NCBI GenBank assembly: GCA_020633975.1
Contig: JACKCR010000003.1
Coordinates: forward strand, 1-64,000
Reading direction: 5' to 3'
Length of the DNA: 64,000 nt
DNA from: Candidatus Eiseniibacteriota bacterium
GTDB lineage: Bacteria > Eisenbacteria > RBG-16-71-46 > CAIMUX01
A model generated the notes under the pieces. It did not search any database, had not been told where the DNA came from, and worked only from the letters and a program-made list of their open reading frames with translations. Below, in pieces: positions 26,698 through 36,568 of this stretch. A program made the translations under genes and the position numbers. The number at the start of each line of letters is the position of its first letter. The stretch's first letter is position 1.

Positions 26698-27798
26698 TCA
26701 GTCGTTTGCCTGGCGCAGGGACTCTGCCCAGTCCGGATGAGTCCGAGTCCAGTCTGTCAGCATGTCTCGGGAGTCCCGCAACGTCTTGGTTCCGATGAGA
26801 TCGACACCAGCGTCGAGAAGCGCCCCATAGACACGTCGAGATCGCGGCACATCGTAGCAACGAAGCACGCGGCCGGGAACGGCGTCACGAAGTTGGACGA
26901 TCTCGGCTAGCTCTCGGCGAAACTCCTCCGGCGGACGGCCCCATCCGTCCCAAACAAGCACGCGGCGATAGTCTACGCTGATCATCCTAACGAGATCGGC
27001 GAATCGGCGCGACCGAGCCAGGGGATCGTGCCAGAGAGCGTGGACTCCCGCGTAGCGGGTCGGCTGACGTGACAGCAGGTCCAGATCTGGAAGGTCACCG
27101 ACGAGGACGACGCGCACAGGCCCCTTCACGAACTCACCACGCTCCACTCTCTCGAAGAGAAAGCTGTAGGCCTCTAGCGCCGCGTGCAGCGCGGGATAGC
27201 TCTCGGCACCCGACGCTTTCGCTTCGATGTTGAGCAAGAAGGTCGTGCCGTCTCCATACACGCTCCCGAGCCGCAGAACCCGATCGGCGAGCGGCGCTAG
27301 ATAGACAGACTCTAGAGTACGCCCGGGCACCAACTCGTCTCGCGCGTGACCGACTCTCAGCTCGCCATCGACCAGGAAGTAGTCGACCTCGACTCCCACG
27401 CATCCGTACTCCAGCGCATCGGACAGAGGATGGTCCCGATGGTAGTCATTGTGCGAGTAGGCCGGTACGAGTTCCGGCATGAATGCCGGCATCAGCCGCT
27501 GCGTGCACGACTCGACCGACGACGGTCCGGCTCGCCTGGACCGTGACTCGTCCCGCCCCCAACTCGGCTCCCCACTTGGAGAGCCCGACGCGAATGTCGC
27601 CACCACCCCAAGAGCAACCAAAGGTGCTGCGAACAGGAGTATCGAAGCCCGAACACGCGCGAACAGCTCGACGCGGTCTCGCGTGCGCGCTATCGGACTG
27701 ATGAGTTTCGTCCACTGGGAAGTCACGACCGAAAGCATATCGCAACTGCTGTGGCAGATCGGATGGAATCCGGCTTCCGCCGAGTCCGACCTAGTCAC
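26698..27798 (-). CDS. PI-PLC/glycerophosphodiesterase-like protein
   Basis: A 366-residue protein with a putative GTG start at 27798; the internal ATG at 27738 is an alternative. Residues about 45-65 are hydrophobic (signal or anchor). The body matches the PLC-like phosphodiesterase TIM barrel: AYSHNDYHRDHPLSDALEYGCVGVEVDYFLVDGELRVGH carries the two catalytic His and the metal-binding E/D, and FLLNIEAKA supplies a further acidic ligand. It is closest in feel to the Aim6-type/GDPD subgroup that hydrolyses phosphodiester lipid headgroups. It is probably co-transcribed with the aminopeptidase downstream. Confidence 0.75.
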   Translation of the reverse strand: MTRSDSAEAGFHPICHSSCDMLSVVTSQWTKLISPIARTRDRVELFARVRASILLFAAPLVALGVVATFASGSPSGEPSWGRDESRSRRAGPSSVESCTQRLMPAFMPELVPAYSHNDYHRDHPLSDALEYGCVGVEVDYFLVDGELRVGHARDELVPGRTLESVYLAPLADRVLRLGSVYGDGTTFLLNIEAKASGAESYPALHAALEAYSFLFERVERGEFVKGPVRVVLVGDLPDLDLLSRQPTRYAGVHALWHDPLARSRRFADLVRMISVDYRRVLVWDGWGRPPEEFRRELAEIVQLRDAVPGRVLRCYDVPRSRRVYGALLDAGVDLIGTKTLRDSRDMLTDWTRTHPDWAESLRQAND

Positions 27799-27898
27799 GT
27801 CCGGAGTTCCGGCCTAGGATTCCAGGTGGTGGTCGCAGAACCGTGCTTGCTCCCAAGCACGTTGTCCCAGGACGGGGCAGAGAAGGGGGATGTTTCCG

Positions 27899-28399
27899 AT
27901 GAAGATCAAGTTCTGCACGATGCTCATCGCGTGTCTCGCGATCACGATCGCTTGGGGTTGCTCAGGTGAGAAAGGTTCGATTGCCGACAAGGCGAACCAG
28001 GCCGCTTCGCAAGCCAAGGACGCGGCCGGGGATGTGGGCGATCATGCCAAGGACGCTATGGAGAAGGCGGAGTCAGCCGCCGGTGACATGAAGGACCAGG
28101 CCGGGGACATGCTTGGGGCGCTCAAGTCCCAGTGGAACGAACAGCTCGAAGGCTTCGACAAGCAGCTGAATGGCCTCAAGGAAACGGCCGGGAAACTCGA
28201 CAACGGGGAGCTGAACGGCTACGTCCAGACGATCGAGACGAAGCTCTCAGAGGTGAAGGACACGATCTCGAACCTCACGGGCGGCAACCTCGACCTGGCC
28301 GCGATCAAGGACACCGTGTCCTCCAAGCTGACCGAACTCAAGGGGCTCTTCCAGGCCGCCGAGGACAAGGTGAAGGCATTGATGGGAGGCGGTCACTAG
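27899..28399 (+). CDS. Alanine/lysine-rich helical lipoprotein
   Basis: A 166-residue protein. The ATG at 27899 is chosen over 27890 because GGGGG then lies at proper spacing. The signal peptide ends in the lipobox IAWGC (Cys21). The mature part is almost entirely amphipathic helix: an Ala/Lys/Asp-rich stretch with 11-residue periodicity (KANQAASQAKDAAGDVGDHAKDAMEKAESAAGDMKDQAG), LEA/apolipoprotein-like, followed by heptad-like segments. Similar proteins are annotated as YtxH/CsbD- or LEA-like; a membrane- or envelope-protective role is plausible but unproven. Confidence 0.75.
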   Translation: MKIKFCTMLIACLAITIAWGCSGEKGSIADKANQAASQAKDAAGDVGDHAKDAMEKAESAAGDMKDQAGDMLGALKSQWNEQLEGFDKQLNGLKETAGKLDNGELNGYVQTIETKLSEVKDTISNLTGGNLDLAAIKDTVSSKLTELKGLFQAAEDKVKALMGGGH

Positions 28400-28550
28400 C
28401 CCCCTGCCAGATCGTACCGGTAGGGCGACTCGTCACGTCGCCCTGCCCCCACAAACCGGCGAACCCCGGACTAGCCTCCCGCCACCGGAAACGCTAGCCT
28501 TCCCGCTCATTGGCCGCTCAGTCACGGGCGGCACAGGGAGGCATGCATCG

Positions 28551-28754
28551 ATGGAACCAAACAGCTGGGCCCGCTGCTCCATTTGCGGCAAGACCATCCA
28601 CTACGACCAGATCTACTACGCGTGTTCGGTCTCTGGCTGCAATCGCAAGAGCGCCCCGCACCGTTTCTGTTCGGTCGACTGTTGGGACGCTCACGTTGCG
28701 GACCGAAACCACCGCAACGCCGAGTGTGTCGAGGAACAAGCTCCGGCTCGCTGA
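28551..28754 (+). CDS. Small zinc-finger-like protein
   Basis: A 67-residue protein with GGGAGG nine bases before its ATG. It has six Cys and several His in a paired arrangement: CSICGK (about 9-14), CSVSGC (about 25-30), HRFCSVDCWDAH (about 37-48), then HRNAEC. CxxC-x12-CxxxxC-x9-CxxxC-like spacing suggests a zinc-binding treble-clef/MYND-like fold. I do not recognise a characterised family. It lies between a lipoprotein gene and a convergent export-type gene. Confidence 0.65.
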   Translation: MEPNSWARCSICGKTIHYDQIYYACSVSGCNRKSAPHRFCSVDCWDAHVADRNHRNAECVEEQAPAR

Positions 28755-28786
28755 AATCGGTCGCCGCGCGCCCGCCCCGAGTGTGA

Positions 28787-29506
28787 CTACTCGACGACGA
28801 CGTCGGTGAACCAGACGCGGAAGCCATCTCCGGGACGGTCGAGCGACAGTCGCAGGCCGCCGATGACCTCATATCCTCCCCAGGCCGTCTGTCGCGTCGG
28901 CGCTTCCGCCCCTGCCTTGTGGTACGACCACTCCACCACTTCGCCCTCGCCTGACACATAGAGATCGTACCTGTCGTTCGGAGTCGAGCCGACTCCATCG
29001 ATGTACCGGACGACTAGCTTGGTCGTTTCCTGCTTCGTGAGAGGCGCGATCACGGACGGCTCGGCAGTCAGCTCTACCTTGCCCTGATCCCAGGCCACCA
29101 TCGCCGGGAAGAGAAGCCAGTAGGCATCATTGATGAACTTCGGGGTCTTGCCGACGTCCGCACCGTCCTGCCGGACGGAATCGGTCTCGAGGTTCCAGTC
29201 CCATGCCCGCGTCACATTGGTCTCACCGGCTTCGACGTGGAAGGTGAAGGCGATCCGCTTCTTGTTCCCGAGCTGATCGAGTCCGGAGGCATGGAGAACG
29301 CGCTGCAACACCGCTGGGCCGTCTTCCGCCGACGATGGCGAGGGAACGCCGAAAGACATGGCCGTGACGAGGAACCAGGCAAGAGCGACGGAGAGAACGT
29401 GCCGATTCATCCGGAAGCGTCGCCTGTGAAGATGGCCCGCTGCCGGGAGGGGTCGATCGGCCCCTACCGTTGCGTGGGGATCGATGTACCTTGGCTTCCG
29501 TGACAT
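28787..29506 (-). CDS. Exported protein of unknown function, LolA-like length
   Basis: A 239-residue protein. The start at 29506 is decided by a textbook AAGGAGG seven bases upstream; this leaves a 32-residue basic n-region before the hydrophobic core MNRHVLSVALAWFLVTAMSF. Translation from the internal ATG (29411) would give a normal signal peptide but has no ribosome site. The mature region alternates short beta-strands (AFTFHVEAGE, KLVVRYIDGVG, YDLYVSGEGEVVEWSYHK, FRVWFTDVVVE) and resembles DUF/LolA-like periplasmic beta-folds. No catalytic motif. Confidence 0.65.
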   Translation of the reverse strand: MSRKPRYIDPHATVGADRPLPAAGHLHRRRFRMNRHVLSVALAWFLVTAMSFGVPSPSSAEDGPAVLQRVLHASGLDQLGNKKRIAFTFHVEAGETNVTRAWDWNLETDSVRQDGADVGKTPKFINDAYWLLFPAMVAWDQGKVELTAEPSVIAPLTKQETTKLVVRYIDGVGSTPNDRYDLYVSGEGEVVEWSYHKAGAEAPTRQTAWGGYEVIGGLRLSLDRPGDGFRVWFTDVVVE

Positions 29507-29729
29507 TCTCGAACCTCCTTGTCTCGACCCGTTCTGTTCCGTTTCGTACTGTCGATCCGTTCCGTGAACCATCTCGTCCTGGCGCGTGGGGAGTGAGGGC
29601 AGAATAGCACCTCGCGGCGGCGCAGGGAGACGAGCGACCGCTTTGCCACTCGTTCCAATGCTCTGGTACTGTCCCCGGTTCGGAAGCGAACCGCACGTCG
29701 CGGATCGGCTCCATCGAGGTACCCGCTCC

Positions 29730-31508
29730 ATGAAGACCCAACGTCCCGGGCTCCGCCGGCTCTTGGAGTACGCGCGGCCACATCGCCGTACCGTCGTGCT
29801 CGCAACGGCGTACTCCATCCTCAACAAGATCCTGGATCTCGCCCCTCCGCTCCTCATCGGAGCCGCGGTCGACGTCGTCGTGAAGCGGGAAGACTCCTGG
29901 GTCGCCAGGTTCGGGTTTCCCGAGGTCGAGTCTCAGCTCTGGATCCTCGTGATCGGAACCCTGATCATCTGGGGACTCGAGTCGCTCTTCGAGTACCTCT
30001 ACTCCGTTCAGTGGCGAAACCTCGCACAGACCGTGCAGCACGAGCTGAGGCAGGACGGATACGGCCACCTCCAGCAACTCGACCTCGCCTTCTTCGAGGA
30101 CAGCTCGACCGGCGGACTGATGTCGATTCTCAACGACGACATCAACCAGCTGGAGCGGTTCCTGGACGGAGGCGCAAACGATCTCCTCCAGGTCGGAACG
30201 ACAGTCGTGGTGATCGGAGCGATCTTCTTCACTCTCGCTCCGGAAGTCGCCGCGTTCGCGTTCCTGCCGATGCCGTTCGTCCTATGGGGATCGTTCGTCT
30301 TCCAGAAGAAGCTCGCTCCCAGGTACACCGTCGTCCGGGAGAGAGTCGGCCTGCTCAATGGGCTGCTCTCGAACAACCTCTCGGGGATCGCGACGATCAA
30401 GAGCTTCACCTCGGAGTCCTACGAAGCCGGCCGAGTCGAGGAGGAGAGCGGACAGTACCGGGAGGCCAACCGTCGGGCGATCCAGCTGAGCTCGGCCTTC
30501 TCTCCGCTCATCCGGATGGTCATCGTGATGGGGTTCGTCTTCACGTTGCTCTTGGGCGGACGCGCCGTAATGGCCGGCACACTCGCAGTCGGCGCATACA
30601 GCATCATGGTCTTCCTCACGCAGCGCCTGCTCTGGCCGCTGACTCGACTCGGGCAGACCGTCGACCTCTACCAGCGGGCGATGGCCTCGACACATCGTGT
30701 TCTCGACCTCCTCGAGATTCCGATCCACGTGGAGAGCGGGGACCAACCGCTCCCGAAGCCCGTGAAGGGAGACGTCCGTTTCGAGAACGTGTCGTTCGCC
30801 TACAAGAACGGGATCCCGGTCCTGAAGGACGTCGACCTCCACGCACCTGCCGGACAGACCATCGCCCTCGTCGGCGCGACCGGCTCCGGCAAGAGCTCGA
30901 TCGTCAAGCTCCTCCTTCGGTTCTACGAGCCCCAGTCCGGACGGATCACCGTGGACGGGCTTCCGATCCACGAGGCGCGGCTCGAGGAACTTCGCGGAGC
31001 GATCGGTCTCGTCAGCCAGGACGTGTTTCTCTTCCACGGCACGGTGCGCGAGAACATCGCGTACGGAACGTTCACTGCGACGGACGACGAGATCGTGACC
31101 GCAGCGAAGGCAGCCGAAGCTCACGAGTTCATTCTCGAACTTCCCGATGGCTACGACACGATCGTGGGTGAGCGCGGTCAGAAGCTCTCAGGAGGACAGC
31201 GTCAACGGATCTCGATCGCACGGGCCGTCCTCAAGAATCCGCCCATTCTCGTTCTCGACGAAGCGACTTCGGCCGTCGACAACGAGACCGAGGCCGCGAT
31301 CCAGCGATCGCTCGCCCGGATCTCGCGAGGGCGGACCGCCGTCGTGATCGCGCACCGGCTCTCAACGATCCGTCACGCCTACCGGACCTACGTGCTGGAC
31401 CGAGGCAGGGTGGTTGAGACAGGAACGCACGACGACCTCGTCGAGAAGGACGGCGTCTACGCCGCGCTGTGGAAGGTGCAGACCGGTGAGGCGGAGATCC
31501 AGGTGTAG
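29730..31508 (+). CDS. ABC-type exporter, fused permease and ATPase (MsbA-like)
   Basis: A 592-residue half-transporter, started at the ATG at 29730. Residues 20-305 hold six membrane spans of the type I exporter fold. The nucleotide-binding domain (about 350-592) has Walker [10 protein letters not shown] (382-390), Q-loop LVSQDVFLF, signature LSGGQRQRI, Walker [10 protein letters not shown] and the H-loop AHRLST. It works as a homodimer exporting lipids, drugs or peptides; the substrate cannot be read from sequence. It appears as a single-gene unit ending in the complex terminator at 31521-31583. Confidence 0.92.
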   Translation: MKTQRPGLRRLLEYARPHRRTVVLATAYSILNKILDLAPPLLIGAAVDVVVKREDSWVARFGFPEVESQLWILVIGTLIIWGLESLFEYLYSVQWRNLAQTVQHELRQDGYGHLQQLDLAFFEDSSTGGLMSILNDDINQLERFLDGGANDLLQVGTTVVVIGAIFFTLAPEVAAFAFLPMPFVLWGSFVFQKKLAPRYTVVRERVGLLNGLLSNNLSGIATIKSFTSESYEAGRVEEESGQYREANRRAIQLSSAFSPLIRMVIVMGFVFTLLLGGRAVMAGTLAVGAYSIMVFLTQRLLWPLTRLGQTVDLYQRAMASTHRVLDLLEIPIHVESGDQPLPKPVKGDVRFENVSFAYKNGIPVLKDVDLHAPAGQTIALVGATGSGKSSIVKLLLRFYEPQSGRITVDGLPIHEARLEELRGAIGLVSQDVFLFHGTVRENIAYGTFTATDDEIVTAAKAAEAHEFILELPDGYDTIVGERGQKLSGGQRQRISIARAVLKNPPILVLDEATSAVDNETEAAIQRSLARISRGRTAVVIAHRLSTIRHAYRTYVLDRGRVVETGTHDDLVEKDGVYAALWKVQTGEAEIQV

Positions 31509-31520
31509 CGAACGGCAAGA

Positions 31521-31583
31521 GCAGCGGGTCCACAAACGTCCGACCCGCTGCGTCACTGACCGAGATCAGTGGCGCAGCGGGTC
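31521..31583. terminator. Competing hairpins between convergent genes
   Basis: GCAGCGGGTC occurs at 31521-31530 and 31574-31583, and its complement GACCCGCTGC lies between them at 31542-31551. The middle copy can pair with either partner. The 3' pairing is much longer: 18 bp (31542-31559 with 31566-31583, one G-U) and a 6-nt loop. It sits 13 bp after the ABC gene and 33 bp after the subtilisin gene on the other strand, so each strand reads a different order of hairpins. Confidence 0.8.
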
Positions 31584-31615
31584 GGCTGGAATCGGGCAGT
31601 TCGGGTCCGGTCCGT

Positions 31616-34537
31616 CTACTTCAGCCTGACGATCCGGCCCGTCGCGTCGTCGCTTCCCGCGCGAACACGGTAGAAGTAGGTGCCTGCGCTGATCTCCCTG
31701 CCGGCGTCGTCGCGACCGTCCCACTCGAAGTCGTGACGTCCGGCATCCTGCGAGCCGAGGTCGATCCTCCGGACGACAGCGCCATCGGCCGCGAAGAGCT
31801 CGACGCGCACCGGCGTCGATGCCGAGAGCGAGTAGGACAGAGTACTCGTTCCGCGGAACGGGTTCGGCGACACACCGTAGACACGGAGTCCGTCCCCACT
31901 TCCTACGGTGAAGTCAGAGATGTCGGCGGGATCCAGGAGTCCCATGTCCAGCGCGACGTCGTCGACGTACCAACCGAGCTTGTGTCCGGAGACGTTGCTG
32001 CGGAAGTAGAAACGGAACTGGAAGTCGCCACCCATCCACGACGAGAGGTCGAAGACCGCGGGAACGTATCCGTCGACCGTGTAGCCGTTGTAGCCCCCGG
32101 TGAAAACCAGCACCTGGATGGAGTCATCCGGATAACCACCGACCGGGTCGACGACCACCCAACGGTTCTGTCCGGCGTCCCACACCTGGACCTGCCCGCC
32201 GTCGTCTGGGTCGACCCAGTACCAGTGATGGAACGTGAGGATGAGCTTCTCTGCGTCACTCGTGTCGAGCACCGGCGACGTGAGATGCGAGATCTGGACG
32301 TCGTCGTAGGGACCATGGATGTCCGTCCCCCAAACGTTCGCGCCCGAGAAGGTCGGCGGAGGGTTGCTGGACGGATAGTTCGGCGTCCCACGATCCCACT
32401 CGCCAAACGCCGTGTAGCCGCCGCCATCCGATTCGAACGTCTCTGCCGTCGGAAGCACGGGACTCCACTCGGTCGCCTGCTCACCGACGACGTCGAGCTC
32501 GGCGTAACCGACCCCGAGGCCTGGGACACCCGACGCTGTGACCAGGTAGCCGGTGTTCTCGGGGACGCCATCCAGGACGAATGCACCGGACGGATCCGTC
32601 GAGACGGGCGAGAGCGGGGCATCGAACAGCTCGACAGTAGCGTCCGGAACCGGAATCCCAACGCCGTTCCGGACGACGCCTTCGATCGAGCCGAACGGCG
32701 CGCGGAATAGCTCGATCGTGATGCTCTGCGTCTCGCCGTGGACGACAGTGACCGGAACGTCACTCGGAAGGTAGAAGAAGTCGCCTTCGGCCCGGATCGT
32801 GAGATTCGTCGCGCTCAGCTGCAGTGAGGTCTCCCCTGTGGGGCCGGTCTTGTCGAGCCGGCCCGTCTCGACGACCTCGATCACCCGACCGTCGAGTGGT
32901 TCGAGCGTGTCGCCGTCGCGCACGAGCACGTCGACGTTGCCGTAGCCGAGGACGAGGCGGTCGCGCGCGAGCTCGAGGTTCGGACGCTCCCCGATCTGAC
33001 GATCGCCGGTCCAAGCCGAACCCGTCGCACTGAAGATCTCCTCGACCAAGTCCGGGGTCATCGGCACACCAAAGAGAGCGAGCGCCTGTCCCTGGAGCGA
33101 CGCGATCGCGCCGGTCACGATCGGGGACGCACCGGAGGTGCCGTTGAAGCCTGCGGTGTACCGGACTTCGGGATCCCCGCCCTGGAGGTCGCCACAGCAG
33201 GTCGTGACGATCGAAGAACCCCAACCCTGGAGGTCCGTCCGCGAACCGTAGTTCGAGAACCACTCCGCGGTGAGCTCGTTCGGAGTGCCCGCGCCGACCA
33301 CGATCGCTCCGCTGTCGCGCACGCGGCGATCGAAGAGGTCGCCGTAGAGCGCGTCGTCCAGATTGACCGTACCGTTTCCACCTGCTTCCACGCAGATCAC
33401 TCCGGTCGCGGTTACGACCTGGATGGCATCGAACACGTCCTGCCACCACTCGCATGGCATCCAGTTCTCCGGGCCCGAGCACTGCACTTCCATGAGGAAG
33501 ACGCTGCCCGGATCGAGAACGGTGCCGGCTTCGAGGATCGCGTCGGGAATGGAGAACGTGTTGAGCGAAACGACGCCCGCGCGGACGTCGGCTGCGATTC
33601 CGTTGATCCCGAAGCCGTTGTGGATCCCCGCGACTTCGCCGTAGACCGCTGTACCGTGGTCGTCGGTTCCGTAGTCACCAGCTGTATAGAACGGGTCGGG
33701 AAGATCCTCGTGGGCGAAGAGCCATCCCCACTCGAGATCGAGGAAGTCGACTCCAGCACCGAGCCCTCCCGGGAACGTCCACGCCGTCTCGGCTTCGATA
33801 CCGACAGGAGCGTCGTAGAGATAGCCCTGAAGCGGCGAGAAGTCCGGAGTCGTGCCCGTGCCGGCGAAGCCAGACGAGCCCGTTTCCGGTGTATCCATGG
33901 AAGCACTGGAACCCAGTGGCGTCGATCGAGTCGACGGCGCGTCCATCGACACGGCGGGCGTGTCCGGTACGAGAGCGGAGGCGAGGGCGTCGACGAAACC
34001 GCCTGGCTGCGCGATCGGCTCGGCCCAGGCCATCTCCACTCCCGGGACACCATCGAGCGCAGTGAGAAGGTCGGCGAGACGAGCTTCGGCTGCGATGTCG
34101 TCAGCGAGAGAAGGCAGCTCGATCATCGCGTAGAGGTTGAGGTCTGGCAGGGACTGCTTCGTACGCGCTTCGCCGTCTCGACGCATTTCGTCCAGCACTC
34201 CTTCGGGCTTCGAGAAGCGCGGTGCGAGCACGGCTCCCGGCACGGAGGCGACGAGATCCGAGAGGGGCGCGAGATCGAAGCCGGTAAGAGAAACGACACG
34301 GCCGTCCCGGATCCGAGCGCCGCTGTCGACGCCGAGCTTCACGACGACGAGGTTCTGATTCACCCCTCGCGTCATCTGCGTGAAGAGCGGACGCTCCGCC
34401 GAGCGCGTCGCTGCAGATGCTTCCGGCGCAAGAGCAGCAACGGACGTGAGCGCAAAGAGAGCCGCAGCGACGCAAGACGTGGCAACGGACGGAACGAGGA
34501 TGTGTCGGGACAGGCTAGGGAGTGGGCGCGACCTCAT
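31616..34537 (-). CDS. Secreted S8 (subtilisin-like) serine protease with FlgD-type tail
   Basis: A 973-residue protein with a signal peptide (about 1-42, PEASA). The catalytic domain spans about 235-500: Asp267 (VDFLDLEW), His294 (TDDHGTAVYG), oxyanion Asn388 (EAGGNGTVN) and Ser468 (NGTSGASPIV). A propeptide-like region (45-190) precedes it. After it come a carboxypeptidase-regulatory-like beta domain (about 610-660), a MAM/jelly-roll-like domain (about 690-870, FHHWYWVDPDDGGQVQVWD ... GWYVDDVAL) and the FlgD-like tail (VSPNPFRG ... SAGTYFYRVRAG ... RLK). A secreted or surface endopeptidase; all four catalytic residues appear intact. Confidence 0.9.
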   Translation of the reverse strand: MRSRPLPSLSRHILVPSVATSCVAAALFALTSVAALAPEASAATRSAERPLFTQMTRGVNQNLVVVKLGVDSGARIRDGRVVSLTGFDLAPLSDLVASVPGAVLAPRFSKPEGVLDEMRRDGEARTKQSLPDLNLYAMIELPSLADDIAAEARLADLLTALDGVPGVEMAWAEPIAQPGGFVDALASALVPDTPAVSMDAPSTRSTPLGSSASMDTPETGSSGFAGTGTTPDFSPLQGYLYDAPVGIEAETAWTFPGGLGAGVDFLDLEWGWLFAHEDLPDPFYTAGDYGTDDHGTAVYGEVAGIHNGFGINGIAADVRAGVVSLNTFSIPDAILEAGTVLDPGSVFLMEVQCSGPENWMPCEWWQDVFDAIQVVTATGVICVEAGGNGTVNLDDALYGDLFDRRVRDSGAIVVGAGTPNELTAEWFSNYGSRTDLQGWGSSIVTTCCGDLQGGDPEVRYTAGFNGTSGASPIVTGAIASLQGQALALFGVPMTPDLVEEIFSATGSAWTGDRQIGERPNLELARDRLVLGYGNVDVLVRDGDTLEPLDGRVIEVVETGRLDKTGPTGETSLQLSATNLTIRAEGDFFYLPSDVPVTVVHGETQSITIELFRAPFGSIEGVVRNGVGIPVPDATVELFDAPLSPVSTDPSGAFVLDGVPENTGYLVTASGVPGLGVGYAELDVVGEQATEWSPVLPTAETFESDGGGYTAFGEWDRGTPNYPSSNPPPTFSGANVWGTDIHGPYDDVQISHLTSPVLDTSDAEKLILTFHHWYWVDPDDGGQVQVWDAGQNRWVVVDPVGGYPDDSIQVLVFTGGYNGYTVDGYVPAVFDLSSWMGGDFQFRFYFRSNVSGHKLGWYVDDVALDMGLLDPADISDFTVGSGDGLRVYGVSPNPFRGTSTLSYSLSASTPVRVELFAADGAVVRRIDLGSQDAGRHDFEWDGRDDAGREISAGTYFYRVRAGSDDATGRIVRLK

Positions 34538-34691
34538 TTGCGTAGGACCTCCGGTGTGCGCGGTTCGGGCAATCGGGTTCGGGGCGCTGAAACGGCCTCT
34601 CGACCCGATCTGAAGCAGGTACGAGCATACCGCAAGAACGCTCGCTCACGGGGTGGAAGGTTCGATTCCGGACGCCCAGGGGGGCGGATCG

Positions 34692-35708
34692 CTAGTCGAG
34701 CGGCAGCAGCTCGACTGCGGAGTCGAGTGAGGTCGCGACGAGACGGCGACCAGACGGGCCGACCGCCAATCGCTGCACGGACGCGCCCAAGGTCGCGAGA
34801 GTCGTCGAGTTGGCTCGTTCGGTCGGCTCCTGCGGCCTGGCAGCAGGGGCGCCGTTCGCATCACGTTCCAGCGCCTCGTCGAGGAATGCCAGGTCCCACA
34901 CACGGACCGTACCGTCGATGCCTCCCGAAACAAGCGACGCATCGTCCCGGAAGGCGACGCACGTCACGGCGCCTTCGTGGCCCGAGAGTACTGCCAACGC
35001 CATTCCGTCTGCCGTCGACCAGAGCCGAACGTTTCCGTCGGTACCTCCACTCGCGAGAAGTCGCCCATCGGGCGAGAATCCCACAGTGTAGACACCATCT
35101 CCGTGCTCCGCGTGGACGGCGACCGGCTGCTCCGTGCCGAGCTCGAAGACTCGCAGGCTTCCGTCGTCAGAACCGGTCGCGATGAGGTTCTCCACGGGAG
35201 ACCACGCCAGCGCACGGATCGCGGCTCGATGGCCACGGAGCTCGCGGGCGATCCAACCTCGCTTCGTCTCCCAGACGATCCCGCTTCCATCTTCGGATCC
35301 GGACACCAAGAACGCACCGTCGTGCGAGAATGCGAGCGAGGTGACCGGCGCTTCGGGAGCGATCTCCAGCAGCACTTGCCACCCGCCGATGTCCCAGACT
35401 CGGATGGTTCCGTCACCGTACCCCGCAGCAATCCGATCGCGAGTGGGGGCGAGCATGAGGTCACCGATCCGTTCACCGATCGGAGGTAGCTCGTGAATCG
35501 GTTCGAGAGATTCACCGCCCACCAACCGCAGCGATCCATCGGAGAGACCGAGTGCAATCCAGTCGCCGTCGGGACTGAAGGCGACACTCAACGCCGAGGG
35601 CCCGCCCAGGTCGATCCGGTGCTCGGCCGAACCTGCCGCCTGCACGAGAAACGGAAGCACTAGGAGAGCCGCCGCAACGAAGCGGGTGAGTGAAGAGCGC
35701 ATCGGCAT
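34692..35708 (-). CDS. Exported WD40-repeat beta-propeller protein
   Basis: A 338-residue protein. The ATG at 35708 is preferred among three closely spaced ATGs because GGAGG then sits 8 bases upstream. The signal peptide ends VQAAGS. Six to seven WD40 blades follow (for example ALSVAFSPDGDWIALGLSDGSLRLV, SLAFSHDGAFLVSGSEDGSGIVWET, TVGFSPDGRLLASGGTDGNVRLW, CVAFRDDASLVSGGIDGTVRVWDL). Probably a periplasmic scaffold or binding protein. No enzymatic motif. Confidence 0.85.
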   Translation of the reverse strand: MPMRSSLTRFVAAALLVLPFLVQAAGSAEHRIDLGGPSALSVAFSPDGDWIALGLSDGSLRLVGGESLEPIHELPPIGERIGDLMLAPTRDRIAAGYGDGTIRVWDIGGWQVLLEIAPEAPVTSLAFSHDGAFLVSGSEDGSGIVWETKRGWIARELRGHRAAIRALAWSPVENLIATGSDDGSLRVFELGTEQPVAVHAEHGDGVYTVGFSPDGRLLASGGTDGNVRLWSTADGMALAVLSGHEGAVTCVAFRDDASLVSGGIDGTVRVWDLAFLDEALERDANGAPAARPQEPTERANSTTLATLGASVQRLAVGPSGRRLVATSLDSAVELLPLD

Positions 35709-35846
35709 GTACATTTCCTCCGAACGAGCAATACCGGAGGATAGTAGCACTCGCCGCCCCAAGGCGGATCATCGCCGCGCCCGAACTCCTGAGAACGGAC
35801 GACGGCGAGCGGTAGCAGAGACATCGATCAGACGGAGAGACCATCG

Positions 35847-36383
35847 ATGGACGTCCATTGGAAGCCATTCGCACCAGATTCCGAGCAGGAGATCCTCGCG
35901 GAGTTCCTTTCCACCCAGGTGTGGCCGTTTCACGGGAATCCATCTCCGTCACGAGAGAAGGCGACCGAGTGGGCCGCCAACGGTCGCTTCGGCAACGATG
36001 ACGACACGAAGAGCTTCTGGGGGCTCGTCGGAACGGAACGGGTCGCACTACTCACGGTGATGGATCTGGAGGACCCAACCCCCGTCTTCGATCTGCGCGT
36101 CGCAGCGGCCCGACGCGGCCAGGGCATCGGACGGTCTGCGCTTCGGTTCCTTGCCGAATGGACCTTCGTTGAGGCCTGCAAACACCGGATCGAGGGGCAT
36201 ACTCGCTCCGACAACCACCCGATGCGCGCTCTCTTCCGAGCTTCCGGTTGGTTGCAGGAGGCCCATCACCGTCAGGCTTGGGGTAGTGCCGACGGGACGT
36301 GGCACGACGCGGTGACGTACACCTTGCTCCGCGACGACCACGAGGCCGGGACACGAACTCCACTCCCCCCGATGGACAACTGA
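35847..36383 (+). CDS. GNAT-family N-acetyltransferase
   Basis: A 178-residue protein with GGAGAG upstream. The acetyl-CoA-binding motif A is clear: VFDLRVAAARRGQGIGRSALRFLAEWTF (about 80-107), followed by motif B ALFRASGWLQEAHHR. It resembles RimJ/RimL-type or general GNAT enzymes acetylating amines; the substrate is unknown. It is divergent from the WD40 gene. Confidence 0.85.
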   Translation: MDVHWKPFAPDSEQEILAEFLSTQVWPFHGNPSPSREKATEWAANGRFGNDDDTKSFWGLVGTERVALLTVMDLEDPTPVFDLRVAAARRGQGIGRSALRFLAEWTFVEACKHRIEGHTRSDNHPMRALFRASGWLQEAHHRQAWGSADGTWHDAVTYTLLRDDHEAGTRTPLPPMDN

Positions 36384-36568
36384 AGCCCGCAGTACCTCAG
36401 GAAAGCCGTTCTCCAACCCGGGTGACTCGACGCGGGTGAATCGCCTATGCTTCCCCCAGGGCACCGATGTACTGCTCCCCTCCCCGTACATCCCATCCCT
36501 GCCTCCATTTCTCTCGAGAGATCCCGCCGAGCCGGGGCGGCCTCGTCGCATGCGAAAGGAGACAGAAC

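Noticed and set aside
34650-34690. GGTTCGATTCC resembling a tRNA T-loop
   Set aside because: The flanking bases do not form the five-pair stem and no other tRNA arms are present.
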